The notes below the pieces were generated by a model that saw nothing but the letters and a program-made list of their open reading frames with translations, was not told where the DNA came from and did not search any database. From JALTBU01 sp964410645 (lineage in GTDB: Bacteria > Campylobacterota > Campylobacteria > Campylobacterales > Nautiliaceae), in NCBI GenBank assembly GCA_964410645.1, contig CAYPHV010000001.1, positions 20,649-84,648 on the forward strand: a stretch of 64,000 bases of DNA, in the 5' to 3' direction. Below are positions 1-8,434 of this stretch, piece after piece. Position 1 is the first letter of the stretch. Each line of letters begins with the position of its first letter. The position numbers and the translations under genes were made by a program.

Positions 1-156
1 CGCAAGAATCAATACAGTAAGTATTAATACAACATTAAGCGTGCTTACCAACTGTTTCGGATTACTCGGAGCGCTTAAAGATAAATTGACTGTTGGTATT
101 TGAGGAGCGGCGTAAACTACTACAGCAAAAATAAGTAAGAAAAAAAATTTTTTCAT
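1..156 (-). CDS. fliP: Flagellar type III export protein FliP, N-terminal part
   Basis: Only the first 52 codons are in the window; the rest lies beyond the left edge. The reading begins with a signal-like hydrophobic stretch (MKKFFFLLIFAVVVYA), then PQIPTVNLSLSAPSNPKQLV and the start of the next membrane helix. This matches my memory of Campylobacterota FliP, which carries a TVNLS and PKQLV-like segment after a cleaved signal. FliP is a core membrane component of the flagellar export gate. Its ATG overlaps the motB stop codon in an ATGA arrangement, so it is translated from the motA-motB message. The C-terminal membrane domain cannot be checked here. Confidence 0.85.
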   Translation of the reverse strand, partial: MKKFFFLLIFAVVVYAAPQIPTVNLSLSAPSNPKQLVSTLNVVLILTVLILA

Positions 157-926
157 TTTTTGGTATTATCCAAAACGGATTTTTTTACTTTTTCTTTATT
201 TTCGGTTGCAAAAAACCAAATTTCAACTCTTCTGTTTTTTGCTCTTCCTTTTGGAGACGTATTATTTGCTATAGGATGATAAGGCCCGTATGCCGCTGCA
301 TTTAGCTGCTTTTGGTTAACCCCGTCTTTAATTAAAATTTTAAGTACACTAAGTGCCCTGGCTGCACTTAATTCCCAATTATCAGAATAAGGAGATATGG
401 AAGGCGGAGGCGTACTATCTGTAAAACCTTTTATCTGTATTTCCACATTTTTTGGAAGATATCCTTTAATGATTATTGCAATTCTTTTTAAAAACAAAAG
501 AGTATCAACATTTGTTATTTTTGCACTTCCTGAAGAAAATGTAATATCAGCGGGAAGTCTTATAAAAAAGCCTTTCTCTCCTTCTGTCAGCGTAATAGCG
601 GGACCTTTACCCCCGGCAGTAAATTGTTTAAATTCCGTAATCGCTTTTGAAAGTTTATTAACTGTTTGCTCTGTTTCAGGATTTTGCTGAATAAAAGTTA
701 TTTTTTTAATTATTTTTTTTGATATTTCTGTCTGCCGTCCTCCATTTAATACACCCAGAGATCCGGCAAGAGAGCCAATAGCTTCCTTTACTTTTTTTGT
801 ATTCATTGTGGACATTGACAAAAGCAAAACAAAAAAACAAAGCAATAAACTCGTTAAATCTCCAAAAGTACCAAGCCATAACGGTAAACCTGGAGGAGGA
901 CAGTCACATTTACATTTTTTAGCCAT
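153..926 (-). CDS. motB: Flagellar motor stator protein MotB
   Basis: 257 residues. A single transmembrane helix (about 17-38) contains the proton-binding aspartate in the TFGDLTSLLLCFFVLL motif (D23). A linker and an OmpA/MotB peptidoglycan-binding domain (about 115-245) follow, so the protein anchors the stator to the cell wall. With MotA it forms the ion channel that drives flagellar rotation. It is 8 bases downstream of motA and overlaps fliP by 4 bases. The cytoplasmic N-terminus is unusual: CKCDC at residues 5-9 puts three cysteines just before the helix. Confidence 0.95.
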   Translation of the reverse strand: MAKKCKCDCPPPGLPLWLGTFGDLTSLLLCFFVLLLSMSTMNTKKVKEAIGSLAGSLGVLNGGRQTEISKKIIKKITFIQQNPETEQTVNKLSKAITEFKQFTAGGKGPAITLTEGEKGFFIRLPADITFSSGSAKITNVDTLLFLKRIAIIIKGYLPKNVEIQIKGFTDSTPPPSISPYSDNWELSAARALSVLKILIKDGVNQKQLNAAAYGPYHPIANNTSPKGRAKNRRVEIWFFATENKEKVKKSVLDNTKK

Positions 927-934
927 TTTTTATC

Positions 935-1702
935 CTATTCAAATTGAGATTTTCTTTTATTCGGAGGCAGAAAACTGAGTAATTTTGCTTCAAGCGTTCT
1001 TGGATTGTCTCCCGCCTGGATAGACATAATTCCCTCCAAAATCATAGTTTTCGCCAAAATTTCATCATCATTTCTTAATTTTAATTTATTTTCAACAGGG
1101 GCGCCGAAAATATTGGCTATCATTGCACCGTACAAAGTAGTAAGCAGTGCAACTGCCATAGCAGGTCCAATTGCAGAAGGATCAGACATATTAAGAAGCA
1201 TTGCAACAAGCCCCACCAATGTTCCAATCATACCAAACGCACCCGCCAATGCCGCCCATGTGCCAAACATAGCACCCATTTTTTTATGTCTTCCATCAGT
1301 TTGATCCATATCAATTTCCAAAAGATCCCTTATCGTATCCGGCTCATTTCCATCCACTGCCATAGAAAGACCTTTTTTTAAAAATTCATCTTCTTCTTTA
1401 TCGGCTGCACTTTCAAGGGAAAGAATACCGTCACGTCTTGCCTGAGTAGCATAATCTACAAGTTTTTTGATAAGTTCTTCATAGTTTGGATTATAGCTGG
1501 GTTTTATAGAAATTAAAAATACTTTATGAAATTTTGTCATCATATCCATTTTATTTGCAACAAATAAAGCCATTGTAGAACCGCCGATAACAATTAAAAC
1601 AGATTGAGGATCAACATAAGCACCAACACCAACCCCCATAGCCATAGCAACAATAATCAGACCAAGGGCACCAACCATACCTATGACAGTAGCTAAATCC
1701 AT
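935..1702 (-). CDS. motA: Flagellar motor stator protein MotA
   Basis: 255 residues from the ATG at 1702. An upstream in-frame start at 1732 would add ten residues unlike the family and run into the glmU promoter region. The chosen start (MDLATVIGMVG) has an AAGG ribosome site and matches the usual MotA N-terminus. Four hydrophobic helices and a large charged cytoplasmic loop (ARRDGILSLE...KEEDEF) are visible; that loop is the part that contacts the rotor protein FliG. The segment around TWAALAGAFGMIGTLVGLVAML is the typical MotA/TolQ/ExbB channel helix pair. It is first in motA-motB-fliP and divergent from glmU. Confidence 0.95.
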   Translation of the reverse strand: MDLATVIGMVGALGLIIVAMAMGVGVGAYVDPQSVLIVIGGSTMALFVANKMDMMTKFHKVFLISIKPSYNPNYEELIKKLVDYATQARRDGILSLESAADKEEDEFLKKGLSMAVDGNEPDTIRDLLEIDMDQTDGRHKKMGAMFGTWAALAGAFGMIGTLVGLVAMLLNMSDPSAIGPAMAVALLTTLYGAMIANIFGAPVENKLKLRNDDEILAKTMILEGIMSIQAGDNPRTLEAKLLSFLPPNKRKSQFE

Positions 1703-1748
1703 AAAAGGCCTTTTTTGATATAATTGTAACAAAAAAAAGGATTTTTGT

Positions 1749-3050
1749 ATGCCTCAAATAATAATTCTTGCAGCCGGCCAGGGCACCAGAATGAAATCTT
1801 CACTTCCAAAAGTATTGCATAAATTGTGTGAAAAGCCAATGATTGATTATATTATAGAAGAATCTTTAAAAATTACAAAAAATATAGATATTGTTTTAGG
1901 CTATAAATTTGAAGAGGTAAAAAAACAAATAGAAAAGTACAATATAGGAATTTATAAACAAAATTTAAAAGATTTCCCAGGTACCGGAGGAGCTTTAATC
2001 AGTATAATAAAAGATAAATCATGGAAAATAAAGAATGAAAGAATACTTGTTTTAAACGGAGATATGCCTTTAATTGAGGCAAATGAACTAAAAAAATTTG
2101 AAAATATCGACGCCGATATCGTTATGAGCGTTATGAAGCTTAAAAACCCTTTTGGATACGGGAGAGTTGTTATTCAAAAAGAAAATGTCCAAAAAATAGT
2201 GGAACAAAAAGATGCAAATGAAGAAGAGCTTAAAATACCTTTCGTAAACACAGGTGTTTATATGTTCAAAAAAGAAATTCTGGAAAAATATATTCCAAAA
2301 ATCACCAATAACAACAATCAAAAAGAATATTATTTAACCGACATTATTGAAATGGCAGTTAAAGACAAAAAAAATATAAAAGCCGTGGAAGTAGACGAAG
2401 AACATTTTAAGGGAATAAATTCCAAAAAAGACCTCTCGGCGGCAGAAGAAATAATATGTAGCAGAATTAAAAACGCATGGATGTGTCAGGGCGTTATTAT
2501 GAGACTTCCAAACACTATTTTCATAGATGCATACAGCAAATTTGAAGGAGAATGCGAAATTCAAAGCGGAAGTGTTATAAAAAAAAGTATAATTAAAAAT
2601 AGCAAAATCAAAGCAAACAGTGTAATTGAAGAAGCAGAAATCACAAACAGCGAAATAGGACCGATGGCCAGAATCAGACCCAAAAGTAAAATAACAAACA
2701 GTAAAATAGGCAATTTCGTAGAAATTAAAGCCAGTATGTTAAACAGCGTAAAAGCAGGACATTTAAGCTATTTGGGAGACAGCGAAATAGAAAACGGCAC
2801 AAATATAGGGGCGGGAACCATTACCTGCAATTATGACGGAAAAACAAAGCACAAAACAAAAATAGGCAAAAATGTATTTGTGGGAAGTGACAGCCAGTTA
2901 ATAGCACCTGTACAAATCGAAGATGATGTAATAATAGCGGCGGGAAGCACCGTAAATAAAGATATAAAAAAAGGAAATCTCGCAATCAGCAGGGCTGGAC
3001 TGACAACGGTAAAAAACTTTTACTATAAATTTTTCGGGAAAAACAAATGA
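1749..3050 (+). CDS. glmU: Bifunctional UDP-GlcNAc pyrophosphorylase / glucosamine-1-phosphate acetyltransferase
   Basis: 433 residues. The N-terminal nucleotidyltransferase domain starts with LAAGQGTRMKSSLPKVLHKL, the uridyltransferase signature; the C-terminal part (about 240-430) is a left-handed beta helix with the NYDGKTKHKT segment of the acetyltransferase. The enzyme makes UDP-GlcNAc in the cytoplasm for peptidoglycan and lipid A. A TATAAT -10 box lies at 1719-1724 and an AAGG ribosome site at 1737-1740. It overlaps coaBC by 4 bases and probably leads an operon running to truA. Confidence 0.96.
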   Translation: MPQIIILAAGQGTRMKSSLPKVLHKLCEKPMIDYIIEESLKITKNIDIVLGYKFEEVKKQIEKYNIGIYKQNLKDFPGTGGALISIIKDKSWKIKNERILVLNGDMPLIEANELKKFENIDADIVMSVMKLKNPFGYGRVVIQKENVQKIVEQKDANEEELKIPFVNTGVYMFKKEILEKYIPKITNNNNQKEYYLTDIIEMAVKDKKNIKAVEVDEEHFKGINSKKDLSAAEEIICSRIKNAWMCQGVIMRLPNTIFIDAYSKFEGECEIQSGSVIKKSIIKNSKIKANSVIEEAEITNSEIGPMARIRPKSKITNSKIGNFVEIKASMLNSVKAGHLSYLGDSEIENGTNIGAGTITCNYDGKTKHKTKIGKNVFVGSDSQLIAPVQIEDDVIIAAGSTVNKDIKKGNLAISRAGLTTVKNFYYKFFGKNK

Positions 3051-4186
3051 ATATTCTAATCGGGGTAACAGGCAGTATCGCCATTTATAAAACATGCGAG
3101 CTTATAAGACTTTTTATAAAAAACGGTGATAAGGTAAAAGTCGTTATGACCCCATCGGCCGCTAAATTTATAACACCGCTTACTTTTGAAACACTTACAA
3201 GGAATAAAGTATTAACACAAAATTCAGAAGACTGGAGCTGCGGGCTTAATCATATAGATTTTGCAAAATGGCCGGATATTTACATAATTGCCCCCGCAAC
3301 TGTAAACACAGTAAACAAAGCTGCAAGCGGCATCGGAGACAATCTGCTTTTACAGGTTTATCTGGCAACCAAAGCCGTTACTCTTTTTGCCCCCAGCGCC
3401 AATACAAATATGTATTTGCATTCCGTAACTCAGGAAAATTTTAAAAAACTAAACATTATCGAAGCAAACAGCGGTCTTCTGGCATGCGGAGATACAGGAA
3501 TAGGCAAAATGGCCGAACCGAAAGAAATATTTTTAAGAACTTTAAGGGAAATTAATAAAGAAAACTTCTGGAAAAATAAAAAAGTTACAGTCACTGCCGG
3601 CGGAAGTATTGAAAAAATTGACGATGTCAGATTTATTTCTAATTTTTCAAGCGGAAAAATGGGAGAAGCCCTGGCAAAAGCTTTTTATATAAAAGGGGCT
3701 GATGTTACATTAATTTCAAGCAAAGAGCATAAACTGACAAAAGAAATCAAGCAGATAAAAGTTATTTCGGCAAATGATTATTTGGAAGCCGTCTTAAGAG
3801 AAAATCCGGATTATCTGATTATGGCAGCCGCTATTGCAGATTACAAGCCCAACTACCAAAAAGGTAAAATTAAAAAAAGCTCAGGAAACGAACTTACTTT
3901 AAAATTAATGAAAAATATCGATATTTTGGAAAGCCTTAAAAATAAAAAATTTAAAAAAATAGGTTTTAAAGCAGAAACAGATGAAAAAAATGCCGTTTTT
4001 TATGCAAAAGACGCTTTGATCAAAAAAAATCTTGACGCTATATGTCTTAATCTTTTAACCAAAAATAATTTTGGAAGCGATACAACCGAAATTAAATTTA
4101 TTACAAACAACAAAGAAATTAAATTTCTTCAGGACACAAAAGAAAATATTGCTTTTAAGGTAGTGAATGCCGTTAAAAATATCTGA
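3047..4186 (+). CDS. coaBC: Bifunctional phosphopantothenoylcysteine decarboxylase / phosphopantothenate-cysteine ligase
   Basis: 379 residues in two domains. The N-terminal CoaC flavoprotein domain (about 1-170) has GVTGSIAIYK, the catalytic histidine in NHIDFAKWPD and the substrate-loop cysteine in LLACGDTGIGKMAEP. The C-terminal CoaB domain has TAGGSIEKIDDVRFISN, the SSGKMGEALA nucleotide motif and AAAIADYKP. The protein carries out steps two and three of coenzyme A synthesis from phosphopantothenate. It overlaps glmU by 4 bases and the next gene by 20. Confidence 0.95.
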   Translation: MNILIGVTGSIAIYKTCELIRLFIKNGDKVKVVMTPSAAKFITPLTFETLTRNKVLTQNSEDWSCGLNHIDFAKWPDIYIIAPATVNTVNKAASGIGDNLLLQVYLATKAVTLFAPSANTNMYLHSVTQENFKKLNIIEANSGLLACGDTGIGKMAEPKEIFLRTLREINKENFWKNKKVTVTAGGSIEKIDDVRFISNFSSGKMGEALAKAFYIKGADVTLISSKEHKLTKEIKQIKVISANDYLEAVLRENPDYLIMAAAIADYKPNYQKGKIKKSSGNELTLKLMKNIDILESLKNKKFKKIGFKAETDEKNAVFYAKDALIKKNLDAICLNLLTKNNFGSDTTEIKFITNNKEIKFLQDTKENIAFKVVNAVKNI

Positions 4187-4841
4187 AATCGGTAAATTAT
4201 TAAAAGCTTTAAACAGATTTGAGAACATAGGTGAATTTAACAGCAGGCTTCCCGTTAGAATTGAAATAAAAAAGCAGATTAACGAATTTAATTATTTAAT
4301 TAATCTTGGAAATAAAAAAGAAATTGTTACAAAAAGTTTTGTCAAATTAAATCCGGGAAAATACTTTGCACTTATTAAAGAAAAAGGATTAAATATTCAA
4401 ATAACCAATCTTAAAAAAATACCCCAGTTATTTACTATTTTTGAAAAAACAAATTTAAAAGAAAACCATTTTAGTAAAGAAACAATATTAAACCATTTAA
4501 GTAATGCCACCAATAAAACCGAATTTATTTTTTTTACCAATTTATTTATAGCCGTTCAAAAGAAAATTTTTCATTTGGCAATAAATGAAAAAAGAAAAGC
4601 TCTGCTTCAATATAAATATCAAAAAAACAAATTACATTTTTTTGCAGTTTTTAACCATCTAGGAGAAATTGAAGGAAAAATATTTGCCAATAAGCTGATT
4701 ATTTTTTCTCCGTATAAAAATACGATAAATTTAATAAAACAAAATAAAAACTCATTAAATTTAACAATAGAAACACATTTGAAAACAGACATAAAACCGC
4801 TATACGAGTTTAGCGAAAATCTATTTAATTTAAAGGCTTAA
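4167..4841 (+). CDS. Conserved hypothetical protein between coaBC and uppS
   Basis: 224 residues, lysine- and asparagine-rich, without signal peptide, membrane helix or a catalytic motif that I recognise. It starts inside the 3' end of coaBC (20-base overlap) and ends one base before uppS, so it is translationally coupled in the operon. As I recall, Campylobacter has an unannotated gene of similar size at the same place. The position suggests a conserved lineage-specific role, but the sequence does not reveal it. Confidence 0.75.
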   Translation: MPLKISEIGKLLKALNRFENIGEFNSRLPVRIEIKKQINEFNYLINLGNKKEIVTKSFVKLNPGKYFALIKEKGLNIQITNLKKIPQLFTIFEKTNLKENHFSKETILNHLSNATNKTEFIFFTNLFIAVQKKIFHLAINEKRKALLQYKYQKNKLHFFAVFNHLGEIEGKIFANKLIIFSPYKNTINLIKQNKNSLNLTIETHLKTDIKPLYEFSENLFNLKA

Positions 4842-4842
4842 A

Positions 4843-5505
4843 ATGCATCTGGCTATAATAATGGACGGAAACGGAAGATGGGCACAGAAAAGAGGCTTAC
4901 AAAGAATAGAAGGCCACAAAAAAGGCGCCGAAACTGTAAAAGAAATAACCACATATTGTTCAAATAACCCGGAAATCAACATTTTAACGTTATATGCGTT
5001 TTCAACAGAGAATTGGAAAAGACCAAAAACGGAAGTAAACTTTTTAATGAAACTGCTTAATACCTGGCTAAAAAAAGAACTTTCCACATATATTAAAAAT
5101 GATGTAAAATTTGAAACTATCGGGAACTTAAACAAGTTTTCAGAAAAACTGAAAAAAAGAATTGCACATACAAAAGAAATGACAAAAAACAATAAAAAAC
5201 TAACACAGATTTTAGCTCTTAATTACGGCGCGAGAGATGAAATTACAAGAGCAATAACTAAAATTACGGGAAAAAAAGAAAAAATTACATATGATAATAT
5301 CCAAAAAAACCTGGATATAACCACAGATGTGGATTTACTGGTAAGAACAAGCGGGGAAATACGTGTCAGTAATTTTTTACTTTGGCAGATAGCCTACGCT
5401 GAAATGTTTTTTACAAAAACTCTATGGCCTGATTTTAATTCGTCTGAACTTGATAAAATACTAAAAGAATTTAAAAAACGGAAAAGAAAATTCGGAGGAA
5501 TATAA
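4843..5505 (+). CDS. uppS: Undecaprenyl diphosphate synthase (cis-prenyltransferase)
   Basis: 220 residues. The opening HLAIIMDGNGRWA contains the catalytic aspartate of the family, followed by the GHKKGAE motif. Near the end, RTSGEIRVSNFLLWQ and the YAEMFF segment form the isopentenyl-diphosphate binding site. It makes undecaprenyl diphosphate, the carrier lipid for cell-wall precursors. At 220 residues it is slightly shorter than the common 230-250. It sits one base after the preceding unknown gene. Confidence 0.96.
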   Translation: MHLAIIMDGNGRWAQKRGLQRIEGHKKGAETVKEITTYCSNNPEINILTLYAFSTENWKRPKTEVNFLMKLLNTWLKKELSTYIKNDVKFETIGNLNKFSEKLKKRIAHTKEMTKNNKKLTQILALNYGARDEITRAITKITGKKEKITYDNIQKNLDITTDVDLLVRTSGEIRVSNFLLWQIAYAEMFFTKTLWPDFNSSELDKILKEFKKRKRKFGGI

Positions 5506-5535
5506 AATTAACAATGCTAAATTAAAAGGAACTAA

Positions 5536-6288
5536 ATGGAAAATCCGTTATTAATCGAAACAATCATTTTTATTATTGGAATTTGCATAGGCAGCTTTTT
5601 AAATGTGGTAATTTACAGAGTTCCAAAAGGGGAAAATATCGCATATCCGCCAAGCCATTGCCCTAAATGCAATGCATTTATCAAACCGTGGCATAATATT
5701 CCTATTATAAGTTATATTTTTTTAAAAGGAAAATGTGCATATTGCGGTGAAAAAATTTCGTTTAGATACCCTGCTATTGAATTTTTAACAGGCGTAATTG
5801 CTGTTTTGGTATTTCAAAAAAGCGGGTTCAATATTTTTTTTATTATTAATTTCTCCATATTTTCCACGCTTCTTGCCCTCAGTATGATAGATTTTGATTA
5901 CAAAGCGGTACCTGACAGCCTAAACCTTTTAGCCCTTACACTTTCATTTTTTGCAACACCGGATATAATTGATAATTTCAAAAACGCTTTAATATTAATA
6001 GGCGGCATAAGTTTAATCAGATGGTATGTAAGTTTTATAATAAAAAAAGAGGCAATGGGTGAAGGAGATATAATATTAGCAGGCACAATGGGTGCGCTTT
6101 TAGGAATAAAATTGTCACTGATAGCTATTTTTCTTGCTTCTTTTATTGCACTTTTTCCATCTTTATACAATAGAATTTCAAAAAAAGATCTCGAATTGCC
6201 GTTTATTCCGTTTTTGGCATTTTCAGCTTTTATAGTCTGGTATTTTAAAGATTATTTTTTATATATTTGGAGTGTTTTATATGAATAA
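5536..6288 (+). CDS. Prepilin peptidase / N-methyltransferase, type IV leader peptidase family
   Basis: 250-residue polytopic membrane protein. After the first helix comes GSFLNVVIYRVPKG, then two CxxC pairs (CPKC and CAYC) flanking KPWHNIPIISY, the zinc-binding cytoplasmic domain of PilD/PulO. The two catalytic aspartates of the family are visible in MIDFDYKAVPD and EGDIILAG. It would cleave and methylate prepilin-like proteins such as type IV pilins or pseudopilins, none of which are encoded here. It is 30 bases after uppS with an AAGGA ribosome site. Confidence 0.92.
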   Translation: MENPLLIETIIFIIGICIGSFLNVVIYRVPKGENIAYPPSHCPKCNAFIKPWHNIPIISYIFLKGKCAYCGEKISFRYPAIEFLTGVIAVLVFQKSGFNIFFIINFSIFSTLLALSMIDFDYKAVPDSLNLLALTLSFFATPDIIDNFKNALILIGGISLIRWYVSFIIKKEAMGEGDIILAGTMGALLGIKLSLIAIFLASFIALFPSLYNRISKKDLELPFIPFLAFSAFIVWYFKDYFLYIWSVLYE

Positions 6289-7255
6289 ACTTTCTATTTA
6301 TTTATTGAAAAATTTTTTTAATTCATTTTTTACAATTTTTTTTATTTTGGGAATAATTATATCACTTATTTTCATAATATATATTTCAAATGTTACATCT
6401 ACTTTTCAAATTAATTTTAAAGAATTGATAAAAATGTATTTTCTGACACTGCCTCAAATAATTTTTATTGCAACAGGTTTATCTTTTTTTATATCTTCAG
6501 TCAATATATATACCTCTATTTCCGAAACACAGGAATTAATTGCAATGTTTTCTCTTGGATTAAAACCTTTTAAAATATTAAAACCCGTTATTATTCTTTC
6601 TTTGATATTTACTGTAACAAATCTTTTTATTTTATTTATTTCAATACCTTATTCCAAAATGGCTTTTAACAATTTTAAAATAGAAAAAAGACAAGAGGCA
6701 AAATTTAATTTTCAAAGTTCAGAATTATCCCAACAACTTGGGGAATGGTCTTTTTTTGCCAATGGTTCAAACAGTAAACAAGAATTTAAAAATGTTTATC
6801 TGTATAACAATAAAAAAAAGGAATTAATATTTTCAGATAATGCAAATTTGAAGATTAAACACCGCATATTGTATTTTATACTGCATAATGGAAAAATATA
6901 TGATTTTAACAAATCATTAAAAATCAATTTCAATAAAACTGAAATTCATCAGATTGTGCCTGTTGTTTCCATTTCAATTTTTAATTTTACCAATTATATT
7001 AAATATAACAAAAAATTACTCGAAAAATATCTTCCATTTGCGTTAATACCTTTTGCCCTGCTGTTTTTTATACCTGTTTTTTCTTTTTTTCATCCAAGGC
7101 TTCAAAAAAATAAAAGTTTTATTTATTCTATTATTCTTTTAGCGCTTTATATAACGTTGGCTTTTGTCAATAAATATTTTCTTTTTTCATTAATACTTCC
7201 GACACTGTTTTTTATAACAGGAGTGATTCTTTATAAATGGAAAATAAAATTTTAG
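6281..7255 (+). CDS. LptF/LptG family lipopolysaccharide export permease
   Basis: 324 residues from the ATG at 6281. A GGAG at 6269-6272 sets this start, preferred over a GTG at 6272. Three N-terminal helices, a periplasmic region of about 150 residues and three C-terminal helices give the YjgP/YjgQ fold. Such proteins pair with the LptB ATPase to extract lipopolysaccharide from the inner membrane. I cannot tell LptF from LptG by sequence alone. It overlaps the prepilin peptidase gene by 8 bases and truA by 19. Confidence 0.85.
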   Translation: MNKLSIYLLKNFFNSFFTIFFILGIIISLIFIIYISNVTSTFQINFKELIKMYFLTLPQIIFIATGLSFFISSVNIYTSISETQELIAMFSLGLKPFKILKPVIILSLIFTVTNLFILFISIPYSKMAFNNFKIEKRQEAKFNFQSSELSQQLGEWSFFANGSNSKQEFKNVYLYNNKKKELIFSDNANLKIKHRILYFILHNGKIYDFNKSLKINFNKTEIHQIVPVVSISIFNFTNYIKYNKKLLEKYLPFALIPFALLFFIPVFSFFHPRLQKNKSFIYSIILLALYITLAFVNKYFLFSLILPTLFFITGVILYKWKIKF

Positions 7256-7974
7256 TTAAAGCGGTTATTGCTTACGATGGCAGCAAATTTTACGGCCTTC
7301 AGATTCAGCCTGATAAAAAAACAGTTATCGGAAGCATACATAATGCTTTAAAAAAAATAAAAATTTATTCAAAAGTTGATCATGCGGGAAGAACAGACAA
7401 AGGCGTTCATGCCCTCAATCATATTGTCACATTTCAAATACCATTCTTTTGGGACTTGGAAAAATTGAAAATAGTTTTAAATAAAATACTGATGCCTGAA
7501 ATTTATTTTAAAAAACTATATATAGTGGCCGATAATTTTCATCCCAGAAAAAATATAAAAAAAAGAAGCTACAGATATGTTTTATCTCCTTACACCAATC
7601 CGTTTATCGATAATTATATTACTTATTATCCTAAAAAAATAGATACTGCTTTGCTAAAACAATCACTGAATTTATTAATAGGAAAACATGATTTTCAATT
7701 TTTCGCAAAAACAGGAAGCAGTGTCAATCATTATAAACGCGAAATTTATAATGCATACATATTGCCATATAAACAGTTTATAATAATAAAAATTACAGGC
7801 AACGGCTTTTTAAGAGGTCAAATAAGAATAATAATAAATTTTTTACTGCAAATAAATGAAAAAAAATTAACAATTTCAGATCTTGAAAAACAGTTAAATA
7901 AGAAAAAATTAATAAATAAAGATTTAGCAGCCCCTAACGGTTTATATTTAGAGAGAATATGGTATAAAATTTGA
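7237..7974 (+). CDS. truA: tRNA pseudouridine(38-40) synthase
   Basis: 245 residues. AYDGSKFYGLQIQ near the start and HAGRTDKGVHALNH with the catalytic aspartate identify TruA. KRSYRYVLS and GNGFLRGQIRII are the later conserved family segments. It isomerises uridines in the anticodon arm of tRNAs. It starts 19 bases inside the permease gene. Its stop codon lies immediately before the presumed -10 box of the RNase P RNA gene. Confidence 0.95.
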   Translation: MENKILVKAVIAYDGSKFYGLQIQPDKKTVIGSIHNALKKIKIYSKVDHAGRTDKGVHALNHIVTFQIPFFWDLEKLKIVLNKILMPEIYFKKLYIVADNFHPRKNIKKRSYRYVLSPYTNPFIDNYITYYPKKIDTALLKQSLNLLIGKHDFQFFAKTGSSVNHYKREIYNAYILPYKQFIIIKITGNGFLRGQIRIIINFLLQINEKKLTISDLEKQLNKKKLINKDLAAPNGLYLERIWYKI

Positions 7975-7980
7975 TATAAT
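7975..7980 (+). promoter_or_regulatory. -10 box of rnpB
   Basis: TATAAT directly after the truA stop codon and 7 bases before the first paired base of the RNase P RNA. No good -35 hexamer is visible at 17 bases upstream, inside truA. Confidence 0.6.
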
Positions 7981-7986
7981 TATATA

Positions 7987-8303
7987 AAGGTACACCAAGA
8001 GAGTGCTATAAAAAGAGGAAAGTCCGGGCTGCCGCAAGGCATGAGTCAGCCTAACAGGCTGCCGCTGTAAGGCGAGGGAAAGTACCACAGAAAACAAACC
8101 GCCAAATTTTTATTTGGTAAGGGTGAAACGGCGAGGTAAGAGCTCACCGGAAAATATGGCAACATATTTTAGCTGGGCAAACCCACTCTGCAGCAAGGAG
8201 GGATGGTAAAGCCTTGCATCTTACCCTCCGCATGAGCGATACCACAAGGTATGCGCCTAGATAAATACTCTCTAAAACAGAACCCGGCTTACAGGTGTGC
8301 CTT
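7987..8303 (+). ncRNA. rnpB: RNase P RNA, bacterial type A
   Basis: The gap between truA and dnaJ contains the conserved RNase P core. Visible parts are GAGGAAAGTCCGGGCT near the 5' end (P3/CR-I), GGTAAGGGTGAAACGGCGAGGTAAGAGCTCACCGG-type sequence in the middle (8116-8150) and ACAGAACCCGGCTTACAG near the 3' end. The two ends pair as helix P1: 7987-7996 with 8294-8303, ten base pairs including one U-G. GAGGAAAGTCC and CAGAACCCGGCTTA are the two halves of the catalytic P4 region. The RNA removes 5' leaders from tRNA precursors together with RnpA. Length is about 317 nt, short for type A. Confidence 0.95.
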
Positions 8304-8434
8304 TTAAAAAAATATTTGCTCTCATAATAAATATCAATAGATTTTTAGCTTATTACTATTAAAATAATATTCACTTTCTCATTTATACCTGTTATTTTAT
8401 TGTATAATTTCATCAAAAAACGTAGGAGGAAAGA
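8304..8434 (+). promoter_or_regulatory. dnaJ upstream region with -10 box and strong ribosome site
   Basis: 131 AT-rich bases between rnpB and dnaJ. TATAAT at 8403-8408 is a plausible -10 box; no clear -35 box precedes it. TAGGAGG at 8423-8429 is a strong ribosome binding site for the TTG start at 8435. I do not see a CIRCE-type inverted repeat or a hairpin terminator for rnpB. Confidence 0.5.

Noticed and set aside
1703..1732. Extended N-terminus of MotA from the TTG at 1732
   Set aside because: The added ten residues do not resemble MotA, and the ATG at 1702 has a ribosome site and the normal family start.
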